Shown in pieces: positions 1 through 6,709 of a stretch of DNA of 64,000 nucleotides. This stretch comes from Salinispora pacifica CNR114. GTDB lineage: Bacteria > Actinomycetota > Actinomycetes > Mycobacteriales > Micromonosporaceae. The stretch lies in the NCBI RefSeq assembly GCF_000514775.1, contig NZ_AZWO01000029.1:1-64000 (forward strand), given 5' to 3'. Each line of letters begins with the position of its first letter. Within the stretch, counting starts at the first letter, position 1. A program made the position numbers and the translations under genes. The notes under the pieces were generated by a model. That model ran no database searches. It was not told the DNA's origin and worked only from the letters and a program-made list of their open reading frames with translations.

Positions 1-1
1 G

Positions 2-259
2 ACGTCCTGGCACCGCTGGACCACCCTGGCGATCCTCGCCCACGCCTTCCTCGCCGCCGCGACCGCGCACCGCAGCCGTCCCGATCCGGCCGGGCTGATC
101 GCGCTGACCGTCAACGAACTACGTCACCTGTTCAACGTCCTGATCATCGAACCCGCCCGCCGCCGCTGCGACCCACTGCTCTGGTCCGTACGCCGACGCC
201 GTCACCAAGCACGAGCCACGACCAGCCACTACGCCCGGCAAGCCCTCACCGAGCCGTGA
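2..259 (+). CDS. IS701-family transposase, C-terminal fragment (cut by window edge)
   Basis: An open frame runs from the first bases of the window to a TGA at 257-259 and encodes about 85 residues starting TSWHRWTTLAILAHAFLAA. It includes the segment GLIALTVNELRHLF. From memory this resembles the C-terminal end of IS701-type (IS4-superfamily) transposases common in actinomycetes. The 5' part lies outside the window, so intactness cannot be judged. It marks the left flank of the cluster as a mobile-element-rich zone. The family call is by recognition only. Confidence 0.65.
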   Translation, partial: TSWHRWTTLAILAHAFLAAATAHRSRPDPAGLIALTVNELRHLFNVLIIEPARRRCDPLLWSVRRRRHQARATTSHYARQALTEP

Positions 260-323
260 TCACAATCCCCGGCTGGAGTACTAAACGACAGTGTCGCAAA
301 TAGCAGCGCCGACGAAACAGATG

Positions 324-354
324 TTGACACATGCGCCGAGCGGGAGTGTACGCT
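324..354 (+). promoter_or_regulatory. Candidate promoter reading toward the dehydratase/SARP genes
   Basis: TTGACA at 324-329 matches the -35 consensus exactly and is followed after 19 bases by TACGCT at 349-354, a plausible actinobacterial -10. It points toward 1981. In the pre-insertion arrangement it would be roughly 300 bp upstream of that gene; the IS3 element now separates them. No transcript evidence. Confidence 0.35.
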
Positions 355-357
355 CCC
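342..357. promoter_or_regulatory. 16-bp palindrome over the candidate -10
   Basis: GGGAGTGTACGCTCCC is palindromic in its outer arms (GGGAG/CTCCC) and its GTAC core. It overlaps the candidate -10 box at 349-354, the position expected for a repressor operator. It is different from the shared palindrome at 28795, 39104 and 57494. Function inferred from position only. Confidence 0.3.
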
Positions 358-623
358 TCCTGTTTGGGTGACGGAGATCGGGCGCGGGCGCGGTGCGGAA
401 AAGGCGTCCACACCCGCGCTGTGGGCGCGGTATCGGCCGCCCGGACAGGGGGGGTGTCAGTTCGGCGACGTGCGTTGTCATGCGGGGGCACGACAACGCA
501 CGACCGCCACACCCGCGGGCGGCCGGCCCTGGGTCGAGGCGCGTGGGGCGACACACTCGGCGGCCGGCTACGGCGGGCGCTGGCGGCTTGGCCTCGGTCG
601 TGGTGCCGGCCGAGGGGAGAATG

Positions 624-648
624 TGAGATACCCCCGCTTTCATGGAGC
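624..648 (+). repeat. Left terminal inverted repeat of the IS3 element
   Basis: The sequence begins TGAGATACCCCCGCTTTCAT and continues to GGAGC at 648. It matches the reverse complement of 1930-1954 at about 22 of 25 positions. The AATG immediately outside (620-623) is repeated outside the right end. Confidence 0.85.
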
Positions 649-690
649 TTCTTAACCAGGTTTGATGGCTGTGGGGGGAGGAAGTCGTCC

Positions 691-1002
691 GTGGCAGCAC
701 CGAAGAAGTACCCCGATGAGTTACGTCAGCGCGCTGTGCGTCTGTATCGCGAGTCGGACCCGAAGCCCGTGATCCGGCGTCTGGCCGAGCAGCTTGGCGT
801 GCATCACGAGGCGCTGCGGAACTGGATCCGGCAGGCCGAGGCAGATGCCGACGAGCGGCACGATTGGCCGACCAGCGAGATGGCCGAGGAGAACCGCCGG
901 CTGCGTAGGGAAGTCACTGAGTTGCGGCGGGCGAATGTGATCCTGAATGCCGCGAGCGCGTATTTCGCGGCGGAGCTCGACCCGACCCGGCGACGGTCAT
1001 GA
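691..1002 (+). CDS. IS3-family transposase OrfA
   Basis: The product is 103 residues. The GTG start at 691 is chosen because a GGGGGGAGGA ribosome site precedes it and because the protein then opens with the usual OrfA helix-turn-helix (AAPKKYPDELRQRAVRLYRE, then QLGVHHEALRNWIRQAE). The C-terminal half (EENRRLRREVTELRRANVIL) is a leucine-zipper-like coiled coil typical of OrfA. It ends in an ATGA overlap with OrfB at 999-1002, allowing coupled translation or a programmed OrfAB fusion. OrfA binds the terminal repeats as part of the transposase. Confidence 0.9.
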   Translation: MAAPKKYPDELRQRAVRLYRESDPKPVIRRLAEQLGVHHEALRNWIRQAEADADERHDWPTSEMAEENRRLRREVTELRRANVILNAASAYFAAELDPTRRRS

Positions 1003-1924
1003 CGTTCATTGATGAACACCGTGACCAGTTCGCGGTCGCGCTCCTGCTACGGGTCCTGAACATCGGCGCCTCGACCTACTACGCGTGGGTTAAGCAGGCC
1101 GAGCAGCCCTGCGACCGGGACGTGGTCGACCTGGGCCTGATCTCCAACATCCACGAGATCTGGGAGGCCTCCGGGCGCACCTACGGCGCGGACAGGGTCC
1201 ACCGGCAGCTACGCCGTGACGGCATCGGCGTGGGCCGCAAACGCGTCGAGCGGCTGATGGCCCGGCAGGGATGGCAGGGGGCGTTCCTGCGTCGAGGCTG
1301 GCGCGGCGGCTCCACCCGACAGGATCCCCGGCACACGCCGGCGCCGGATCTGGTCAACCGGCAGTTCACCGCCGACGGGCCGAACCGGCTCTGGGTCGCC
1401 GACGCCACCCGCATTCCGTGCGGCGAAGGCGTGTTCTGGCTCGCCGCGGTCCGGGATTTGTTCTCCCGCCGGATTGTCGACTGGAAGACCTCCGACCGCT
1501 GCGACACCGACCTGATCCTCGCCGCCCTGGAGTACGGCATCTGGTCCCGCGATGTCCGTAACGGCCAACTGATCCACCACTCGGACAGGGGATCGAACTA
1601 CACGTCGTTCCGCTTCTCCGAACGCTTGCAGGACAACGGGATCCTGCCCTCGATGGGCTCCGTCGGCGACAGCTACGACATCGCGTTGATGGAGAATTTC
1701 TGGTCAACGTTGAAGATCGAACTCGTCTACCGCACCTCGTGGCGGACCTGCGACGAGGCCGAGAACGCGATCTTCGCCTATATCGACGGCTGGTACAACA
1801 CCCGCCGCATCCAAAAGAGTTGAGCTACCTCAGCCCGAACGAATACGAAACCGCCTGGCACACCCGCCAGACGCAACCAGCCGAACCACCTATCGCCACC
1901 CCGGCACCAGCCGGGAGCAGGTAA
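999..1924 (+). pseudogene. IS3-family transposase OrfB (DDE integrase), frameshifted near its 3' end
   Basis: The reading frame from ATG 999 to the TGA at 1821-1823 encodes 274 residues with an rve/DDE core: the first Asp in VADATRI, the second in HHSDRGSNY, and the Glu in MENFWSTLK. The family normally continues ...YNTRRIQ(K)xLxYLSPxEYE. Here the frame stops after RRIQKS, while the missing tail (ELSYLSPNEYETAW to TAA 1922-1924) is present in another frame. Loss of one base in the run at about 1813-1820 explains this. All catalytic residues precede the break, so residual activity is possible. A sequencing error is the alternative. Confidence 0.8.
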
Positions 1925-1929
1925 CCACC

Positions 1930-1954
1930 GCTCCATCAAAGCGGGGGGAACTCA
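1930..1954 (-). repeat. Right terminal inverted repeat of the IS3 element
   Basis: This is the imperfect inverted copy of 624-648, read here as GCTCCATCAAAGCGGGGGGA and onward. It is followed directly by AATG (1955-1958), the second copy of the target duplication. Confidence 0.85.
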
Positions 1955-1980
1955 AATGAATCCTGGAGGATGTGAAGAGG

Positions 1981-2988
1981 ATGCTCGACACAGCGCGGAT
2001 GCTGGTCACCGGAGGCGCCGGATTCATCGGTGCCAATTTCGTCCAGCACACGCTCCGCAACCATCCGACGTACGACATCACCGTGCTCGACGCACTCACC
2101 TACGCCGGCGACCGACGGGCCCTGGAGCCGGTCGCCGACCGGGTGCGGTTCGTCCAGGGCGACATCTGCGACACCGAACTGGTCGACCGGCTGGTCGCCG
2201 AGTGCGACGTGGTGGTGCACTTCGCCGCCGAGTCCCACGTCGACAACTCGCTGCACGACCCCGCCCCGTTCGTGCGGACCAACGTGACGGGCACGTTCAC
2301 GCTGCTCGAGGCGGTGCGGCGGCACGACCGCCGGTTCCACCACGTCTCCACCGACGAGGTGTTCGGCGACCTCGCTCTGGACGCGGAGCAGAAGTTCACC
2401 GAGGAGACCCGCTACGACCCGTCGAGCCCCTACTCGGCCACCAAGGCGGCCTCGGACATGCTGGTCCGCGCGTGGGTCCGCTCGTACGGCGTCCGGGCCA
2501 CGCTGTCGAACTGCGCCAACAACTACGGCCCCTACCAGCACGTGGAGAAGTTCATTCCGCGGCAGGTGACGAATCTCCTGGTCGGCGCCCGTCCGAAGCT
2601 CTACGGCGCCGGGCTCAACGTGCGGGAGTGGACCCACGTCGAGGACCACAACGACGCGGTGCACGCCATTCTCGAGCGCGGTCGCATCGGCGAGACCTAT
2701 CTTATCGGGTCCGGCGACGAGCGCAGCAACAGGGAGATCCTCGAACTCGTCCTCGAGGTGATGGACCAGCCGCGCGACGCGTACGAACACGTCTCCGACC
2801 GGCCGGGCCACGATCTGCGGTACGCCAACGACAGCACCAAGTTGCGCACCGAGCTGGGATGGCGGCCGAGCTACGTCGAGCTGCGGGCCGGCCTGGCCGA
2901 CACCGTCGACTGGTACCGGGCCAACGAGTGGTGGTGGAAGCCGCACAAGGAGCGCACCGAGGCGCGCTACCGAAGCCTGGGGCGCTGA
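1981..2988 (+). CDS. rmlB: dTDP-glucose 4,6-dehydratase
   Basis: The product is 335 residues, usual for the family. It converts dTDP-glucose to dTDP-4-keto-6-deoxyglucose, the branch point to all deoxysugars. The Rossmann NAD motif LVTGGAGFIG is near residue 10, the catalytic STDEVFGD near 120, and the SDR Tyr-x3-Lys is in YSATKAASDM near 150. ATG 1981 is favoured because GGAGG at 1965-1969 sits 11 bases upstream; GTG 1972 would put it only 2 bases away. It partners with the thymidylyltransferase at 44100. The IS3 element has inserted only 26 bp upstream of the start, possibly disconnecting it from its promoter. Confidence 0.92.
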   Translation: MLDTARMLVTGGAGFIGANFVQHTLRNHPTYDITVLDALTYAGDRRALEPVADRVRFVQGDICDTELVDRLVAECDVVVHFAAESHVDNSLHDPAPFVRTNVTGTFTLLEAVRRHDRRFHHVSTDEVFGDLALDAEQKFTEETRYDPSSPYSATKAASDMLVRAWVRSYGVRATLSNCANNYGPYQHVEKFIPRQVTNLLVGARPKLYGAGLNVREWTHVEDHNDAVHAILERGRIGETYLIGSGDERSNREILELVLEVMDQPRDAYEHVSDRPGHDLRYANDSTKLRTELGWRPSYVELRAGLADTVDWYRANEWWWKPHKERTEARYRSLGR

Positions 2989-3091
2989 CCGCCGCCACCG
3001 CTCGCCGACACCGACAGCCACCGTTCACGAGCCTGTCTGCTTTCTGCGTGGTACGCGTCTCCCGCCGACAGAGATACGGGGTTTCGACCAA

Positions 3092-4990
3092 ATGGGAAAG
3101 GCATTGCAGGTCAGCCTGCTCGGACCCGTCTCGGCCGTCGTCGACGGCGCCGGCTCCGATCTCGGGTCGCCGCGCCAGCGCGCGCTGTTCGCGACGCTCG
3201 CCGCCCGCCCCAACCAGCGGGTCCGACGCGACGACCTGATCGACGGGGTGTGGGGACTCGACGCGCCACTCACGGTCACCAACAGCATCTACACCTACGT
3301 CAACCGGCTGCGTCGACTCCTCGAACCGCACCGCCCGCACCGCGCGCCGTCCCAGGTGCTGCTCTCCGAGGGGTCCAGCTACGTGCTGCGCCTGGACCCG
3401 ACCCAGGTCGACTCCTGCTCGTTCATCCAGCACGTCGAGCGGGCGCGGCAGCTACGCGCGGCCGGCGACACGGACCGGGCCGTCACGGAGCTGTCCCAGG
3501 GCCTGGCCCTGTGGCGCGGGGTCGCCCTCGACGGCACCCACGGCCTGTTCGTCGAGGCCGAACGCGCCCGGCTCGACGAGCTGCGGCCGGCCGTGCTCGA
3601 GGACCGGGCCGAGATGCTGCTGGAGCTGGGCCGGCAGATGGAGGCGGTCGGCGAACTGGTGCCGCTGGTCCGCCTGCACCCGCTGCGGGAGCGCCTGCGG
3701 CACCTGCTCGTGCTCAGCTACGCCCGGCTCGGCAGCCGGGCCGAGGCCCTCGCCGAGATCCGGGACCTGCGCGAGACGTTGAGCACCGAGCTGGGCCTCG
3801 ACCCGCCGGCGGCGATGCGGCGTCTCCAGGAGCAGATCCTGCGCGGTGAGGTCCACGCCACCGACGCCGGTGTCTCCGGGGCGGCCTCCGACGCGGACAC
3901 CGGTCGGCCCGGCCCCGTCGGGCCGGGCTCGACGGCGCCGCCCGCGCGGCCGTCGGCGGGCACCCCCGCGGCGCTGCCGATGAACCCCGCCCAACTGCCG
4001 CGCGACGTCCCGGGCTTCCTCGGCCGGCACTGCGAGATCGCCGGCCTCTACAAGTCGGTGTGCGAGGCGGAGGCGGAGGGCGCGCCACCGGTGATCCTCA
4101 TCGGCGGCCCACCCGGCGTCGGCAAGTCGACCCTGGCGGTCCACTTCGCCCACCAGATCGCCGACCGGTATCCCGACGGGCAGCTCCACCTCGACCTGCG
4201 CGGCTTCGCCCGGGAGCCCGAGCCGATGTCGTCGGCGGAGGCGCTCGGTCACCTGCTGGCCGGGCTCGGCGTCGAGCCCGACCTGCCCTCGGACGTGGAC
4301 CGGCGGGCCGGCCTCTACCGCAGCCTGATGGCCGGTCGGCGGATGATCCTGCTGATCGACAACGCGCGCTGGATCGAGCAGGTCCGGCCGCTGCTGCCGC
4401 CCAGCCGGTCCTGCCTGGTGCTGGTGACCAGCCGCAACCGGCTGTCCGGGCTGACCGCCCGCGACGGCGCCCGCCGGGTGAACCTCGACCCCATGTGCGA
4501 CGACGACCTGGTCGGCCTCATCCGCTGCGTCATCGGCGGCGGGACGGTCGAGGACCGGTCGGTGCTGCGCACGGTGGTGGCCGCCTGCGGCCGACTGCCA
4601 CTGGCGGTGCGGATCGCCGCCGAGCGGATCAGCGCGGCCCGGCTGCCGGCCGAGGCGTTCGCCGAGGCCAGCACGCCCGGCGAGCTGCTGGACGTGCTGG
4701 AGACGCCGGGCGACCCCATTCGAGCATGCGGGAGGTGCTGCACTGGTCGTACCGGGCGCTGTCCGCCGAGGCCGCCGCGATGTTCGACGCGCTGGGAGGC
4801 CACGGGGGGGTCGGCCTTCGACCTCGAGACGGCAGCCGCGCTGGCCCGCACCTCCGGCCGGCAGGCCTGGTGGGTCGTCGGCGCCCTCGTCGACAGCAAC
4901 CTGGTCGAGCAGCGGGACTGGGACCGCTACGAGATCAACCCGCTGATCCACGCGTACGCGGTGGAGCGCGCCGGCGCCGACCGGGGCTGA
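3092..4990 (+). CDS. SARP/AfsR-type transcriptional regulator with NB-ARC domain (two compensating frame disruptions)
   Basis: The product is 632 residues as it stands. The N-terminal OmpR-like winged helix (residues about 1-95, LGSPRQRALFATLAARPNQ) and bacterial transcriptional activator domain (about 100-250) are typical of SARP activators of antibiotic clusters. An ATPase domain follows, with Walker A GGPPGVGKST near residue 353. Between about 4719 and 4806 the frame translates into an unrelated cysteine/arginine-rich stretch. A neighbouring frame there gives the expected HSSMREVLHWSYRALSAEAA, consistent with one C missing near 4717 and one extra G in the run at 4804-4810. Without these the protein would be a normal AfsR-type regulator. 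It probably activates the cluster, but SARPs usually bind direct heptamer repeats, not the palindromes seen here. Confidence 0.85.
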   Translation: MGKALQVSLLGPVSAVVDGAGSDLGSPRQRALFATLAARPNQRVRRDDLIDGVWGLDAPLTVTNSIYTYVNRLRRLLEPHRPHRAPSQVLLSEGSSYVLRLDPTQVDSCSFIQHVERARQLRAAGDTDRAVTELSQGLALWRGVALDGTHGLFVEAERARLDELRPAVLEDRAEMLLELGRQMEAVGELVPLVRLHPLRERLRHLLVLSYARLGSRAEALAEIRDLRETLSTELGLDPPAAMRRLQEQILRGEVHATDAGVSGAASDADTGRPGPVGPGSTAPPARPSAGTPAALPMNPAQLPRDVPGFLGRHCEIAGLYKSVCEAEAEGAPPVILIGGPPGVGKSTLAVHFAHQIADRYPDGQLHLDLRGFAREPEPMSSAEALGHLLAGLGVEPDLPSDVDRRAGLYRSLMAGRRMILLIDNARWIEQVRPLLPPSRSCLVLVTSRNRLSGLTARDGARRVNLDPMCDDDLVGLIRCVIGGGTVEDRSVLRTVVAACGRLPLAVRIAAERISAARLPAEAFAEASTPGELLDVLETPGDPIRACGRCCTGRTGRCPPRPPRCSTRWEATGGSAFDLETAAALARTSGRQAWWVVGALVDSNLVEQRDWDRYEINPLIHAYAVERAGADRG

Positions 4991-5031
4991 CCGGGCCCGG
5001 CGCGGTCGTCCGGAGTCGCCGGCCGGCGGCC

Positions 5032-5790
5032 TCACCCGTGTGGCCGCGGCGACCCGACGGCGGGGACGACGATGCCGGTCGCGAGGACGGAGTTCGTCGC
5101 CCACCACCGGCCGGCGAGCCCCACCACCGGCCGGGAACCGACCCGGGCCCCGTCGACGAGCAGCCGGGCGGTGAACCCGCCGTCGGCGCGCAGCGCCACC
5201 TCGGCCTGGGAGAAGTCGAGCCAGCGGCCGGTCAGCGGGAACCAGACCTTGTAGATCGCCTCCTTGGCGCTGAACAGCAACCGGTCCCAGTGTACGGCCG
5301 GGGTGGTGACCGGCAGCCGGCGGATCGCCGCCCGCTCCGACGGCAGCGAGATCGCCTCCAGCATGTCGTAGGGCAGGACCTGGTTCGGCTCGGCGTCGAT
5401 GCCCACCGCGGTGATCTCGCTGTCCAGCGCCACCGCGCAGGCACGGTGGCCCCGGCAGTGGGTGATGCTGCCCACGACGCCCGGCGGCCACATCGGCGCG
5501 CCGTGCGGGCCCGGCAGCACCGGCACCGGGGAGATGCCGAGCCGGGCCAGGGCCCGCCGCGCGCACACCCGTACCGTGGTGAACTCCTCCCGGCGTCGCC
5601 GGACGACGTTGCGGATCACCGCCTGCTCCTGCGGGAACAGCGGGACGTCGACGATGTCCTGCGACGTCTCCTCGACCACGCAGATCCCGGCCGGCAGCAG
5701 GCTCGCGACCAGCCCCGGCCCGGCGGCGGACCGACCGGCGCCGGGAACTTCCCCGTTCGCGTGCATCCCCGGGCCGGGCCGCTCACTCAC
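5032..5790 (-). CDS. Sfp-type 4'-phosphopantetheinyl transferase
   Basis: The product is 252 residues and transfers phosphopantetheine from CoA to the carrier domains of the NRPSs and the free carrier protein. The three family signatures are present: GSITHCRGHRACAVA, the metal-binding VGIDAEPN, and FSAKEAIYKVW (W/KEA). It resembles EntD/Sfp-type enzymes attached to siderophore and peptide clusters. The GTG start at 5790 overlaps the end of the upstream carbamoyltransferase gene by 8 bases; an internal ATG at 5766 is possible. It is the last gene of operon A and converges with the SARP gene. Confidence 0.92.
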   Translation of the reverse strand: MSERPGPGMHANGEVPGAGRSAAGPGLVASLLPAGICVVEETSQDIVDVPLFPQEQAVIRNVVRRRREEFTTVRVCARRALARLGISPVPVLPGPHGAPMWPPGVVGSITHCRGHRACAVALDSEITAVGIDAEPNQVLPYDMLEAISLPSERAAIRRLPVTTPAVHWDRLLFSAKEAIYKVWFPLTGRWLDFSQAEVALRADGGFTARLLVDGARVGSRPVVGLAGRWWATNSVLATGIVVPAVGSPRPHG

Positions 5791-6709
5791 CGAGCGTCCA
5801 GTGCAGCGCCGCCATGGCGCTGTGCAGCTTGTGCCGGGCCTGCTCGAACGCCAGGCTGGCCGGACCGTCGAGGACCTCGGCGGCGACCTCCTCGCCCCGG
5901 TGCGCCGGTAGGTCGTGCAGGAACACCGCGTCGGGGAAGCGCGCCATCAGCGCCGCGTCCACGGCGAACGGCGCGAACACGCGACGCCACTGCGGGTCCG
6001 GCTTCGTGGTGCCGGTCGTCTGCCACCGGGTGGTGTAGACCACGTCGACCCCCGCCGGCAGCGCCGCCATGTCGTGCCGCTGCCGGATCCGCCCCCCGGA
6101 CCGGGCGCCGAGCGCCCGCGCCTCGTTGACGAGCGCGGGCGGCAGGCCGTGCCCCGGTGGGGTACGCAGCTCCAGGTCGAGCCCGAGCCGGGGCAGGGCG
6201 AGCGCCAGCGCGGACGCCGTGTTGTTGCCCTCACCGACGTAGAGCACCCGCAGCCCGGTCAGGTCGCCGAAGCGCGCCCGCATCGTGCTGAGGTCGGCCA
6301 ACGCCTGGGTGGGGTGCTCCTGCGCGCTCATCGCGTTGATCACCGTGCCGAGGTGTCGGGACAGGGTACGCAGCTCGGCCTCCGGGCCGGCGGTGCGCGC
6401 CACCACCGCGTCGAGCATCCCGCCCAGCGCCCGCGCGGTGTCGGCCATCGTCTCGCCGGTGTTGAGCTGGAGGTCGCCCGGCCCGTACGTGACCACCTGC
6501 GCGCCCAACCGCAGGGCGCCCGCCGTGAACGCCGTCCGGGTGCGGGTGGACGTCTTGGTGAACAGCACACCGATGACCCGCCCGCGCAACGCCCCGGCCG
6601 GATCCCGACCACGGGTGGCGAAGTCGACGCTGCGCCGCACCAGCTCGGCGAGCTGCTCGTCGGTCAGGTCCCGCAGCGAGATCAGGTGGCGCCCGCGCAC
6701 GTCAGTCAC
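5783..6709 (-). CDS. Ornithine carbamoyltransferase homologue with altered substrate loop (probably carbamoylates diaminopropionate)
   Basis: The product is 308 residues. The carbamoyl-phosphate site is intact (TSTRTR near residue 52, HPTQALAD near 130). The amino-acid side differs from housekeeping OTC: the Ser-Met-Gly loop is replaced by RWQTTGTT, and the usual HCLPAHRGEEV reads HDLPAHRGEEV, losing the ornithine-contacting cysteine. GTG start, overlapping the NRPS2 stop by 4 bases. Viomycin and capreomycin clusters use OTC-like VioL/CmnL to form a ureido group on a diaminopropionate-derived residue. With diaminopropionate genes in the same operon, beta-ureidoalanine formation is the best guess, either on the free amino acid or on the peptide. 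Substrate is inferred, not shown. Confidence 0.8.
   Translation of the reverse strand: MTDVRGRHLISLRDLTDEQLAELVRRSVDFATRGRDPAGALRGRVIGVLFTKTSTRTRTAFTAGALRLGAQVVTYGPGDLQLNTGETMADTARALGGMLDAVVARTAGPEAELRTLSRHLGTVINAMSAQEHPTQALADLSTMRARFGDLTGLRVLYVGEGNNTASALALALPRLGLDLELRTPPGHGLPPALVNEARALGARSGGRIRQRHDMAALPAGVDVVYTTRWQTTGTTKPDPQWRRVFAPFAVDAALMARFPDAVFLHDLPAHRGEEVAAEVLDGPASLAFEQARHKLHSAMAALHWTLGE

Larger units (their letters stand above)
260..623. other. Non-coding leader between two insertion sequences
   Basis: This stretch of 364 bases lies between the IS701-type fragment and the IS3 element. Open frames here have no convincing start, ribosome site or recognisable product. It holds a possible promoter and a palindrome, described separately. 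Removing the IS3 element would join this DNA directly to the 5' leader of the 4,6-dehydratase gene, so it is probably the original upstream region of that gene. Confidence 0.5.
624..1954 (+). mobile_element. IS3-family insertion sequence, 1331 bp, with 4-bp target duplication
   Basis: The element is bounded by imperfect 25-bp inverted repeats (624-648 and 1930-1954) and flanked on both sides by AATG (620-623 and 1955-1958), a 4-bp target duplication within the normal 3-4 bp range for the IS3 family. It encodes overlapping OrfA and OrfB. The intact termini and duplication indicate a relatively recent insertion. It landed just upstream of the dTDP-glucose 4,6-dehydratase gene. Confidence 0.9.

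Noticed and set aside
331..690. Upstream extension of the IS3 OrfA reading frame
   Set aside because: It crosses the left inverted repeat, has no family similarity, and GTG 691 with a strong ribosome site gives the normal OrfA start.
3030..3075. GTCTCCCGCCGACAG before the SARP gene as a degenerate palindrome
   Set aside because: Too many mismatches to GTCnCGCnnGCGnGAC and no symmetric right arm.
1956..3239. Open frame starting MNPGGCEED that overlaps the 4,6-dehydratase
   Set aside because: Arginine-rich shadow in another frame; the dehydratase frame has all family motifs.
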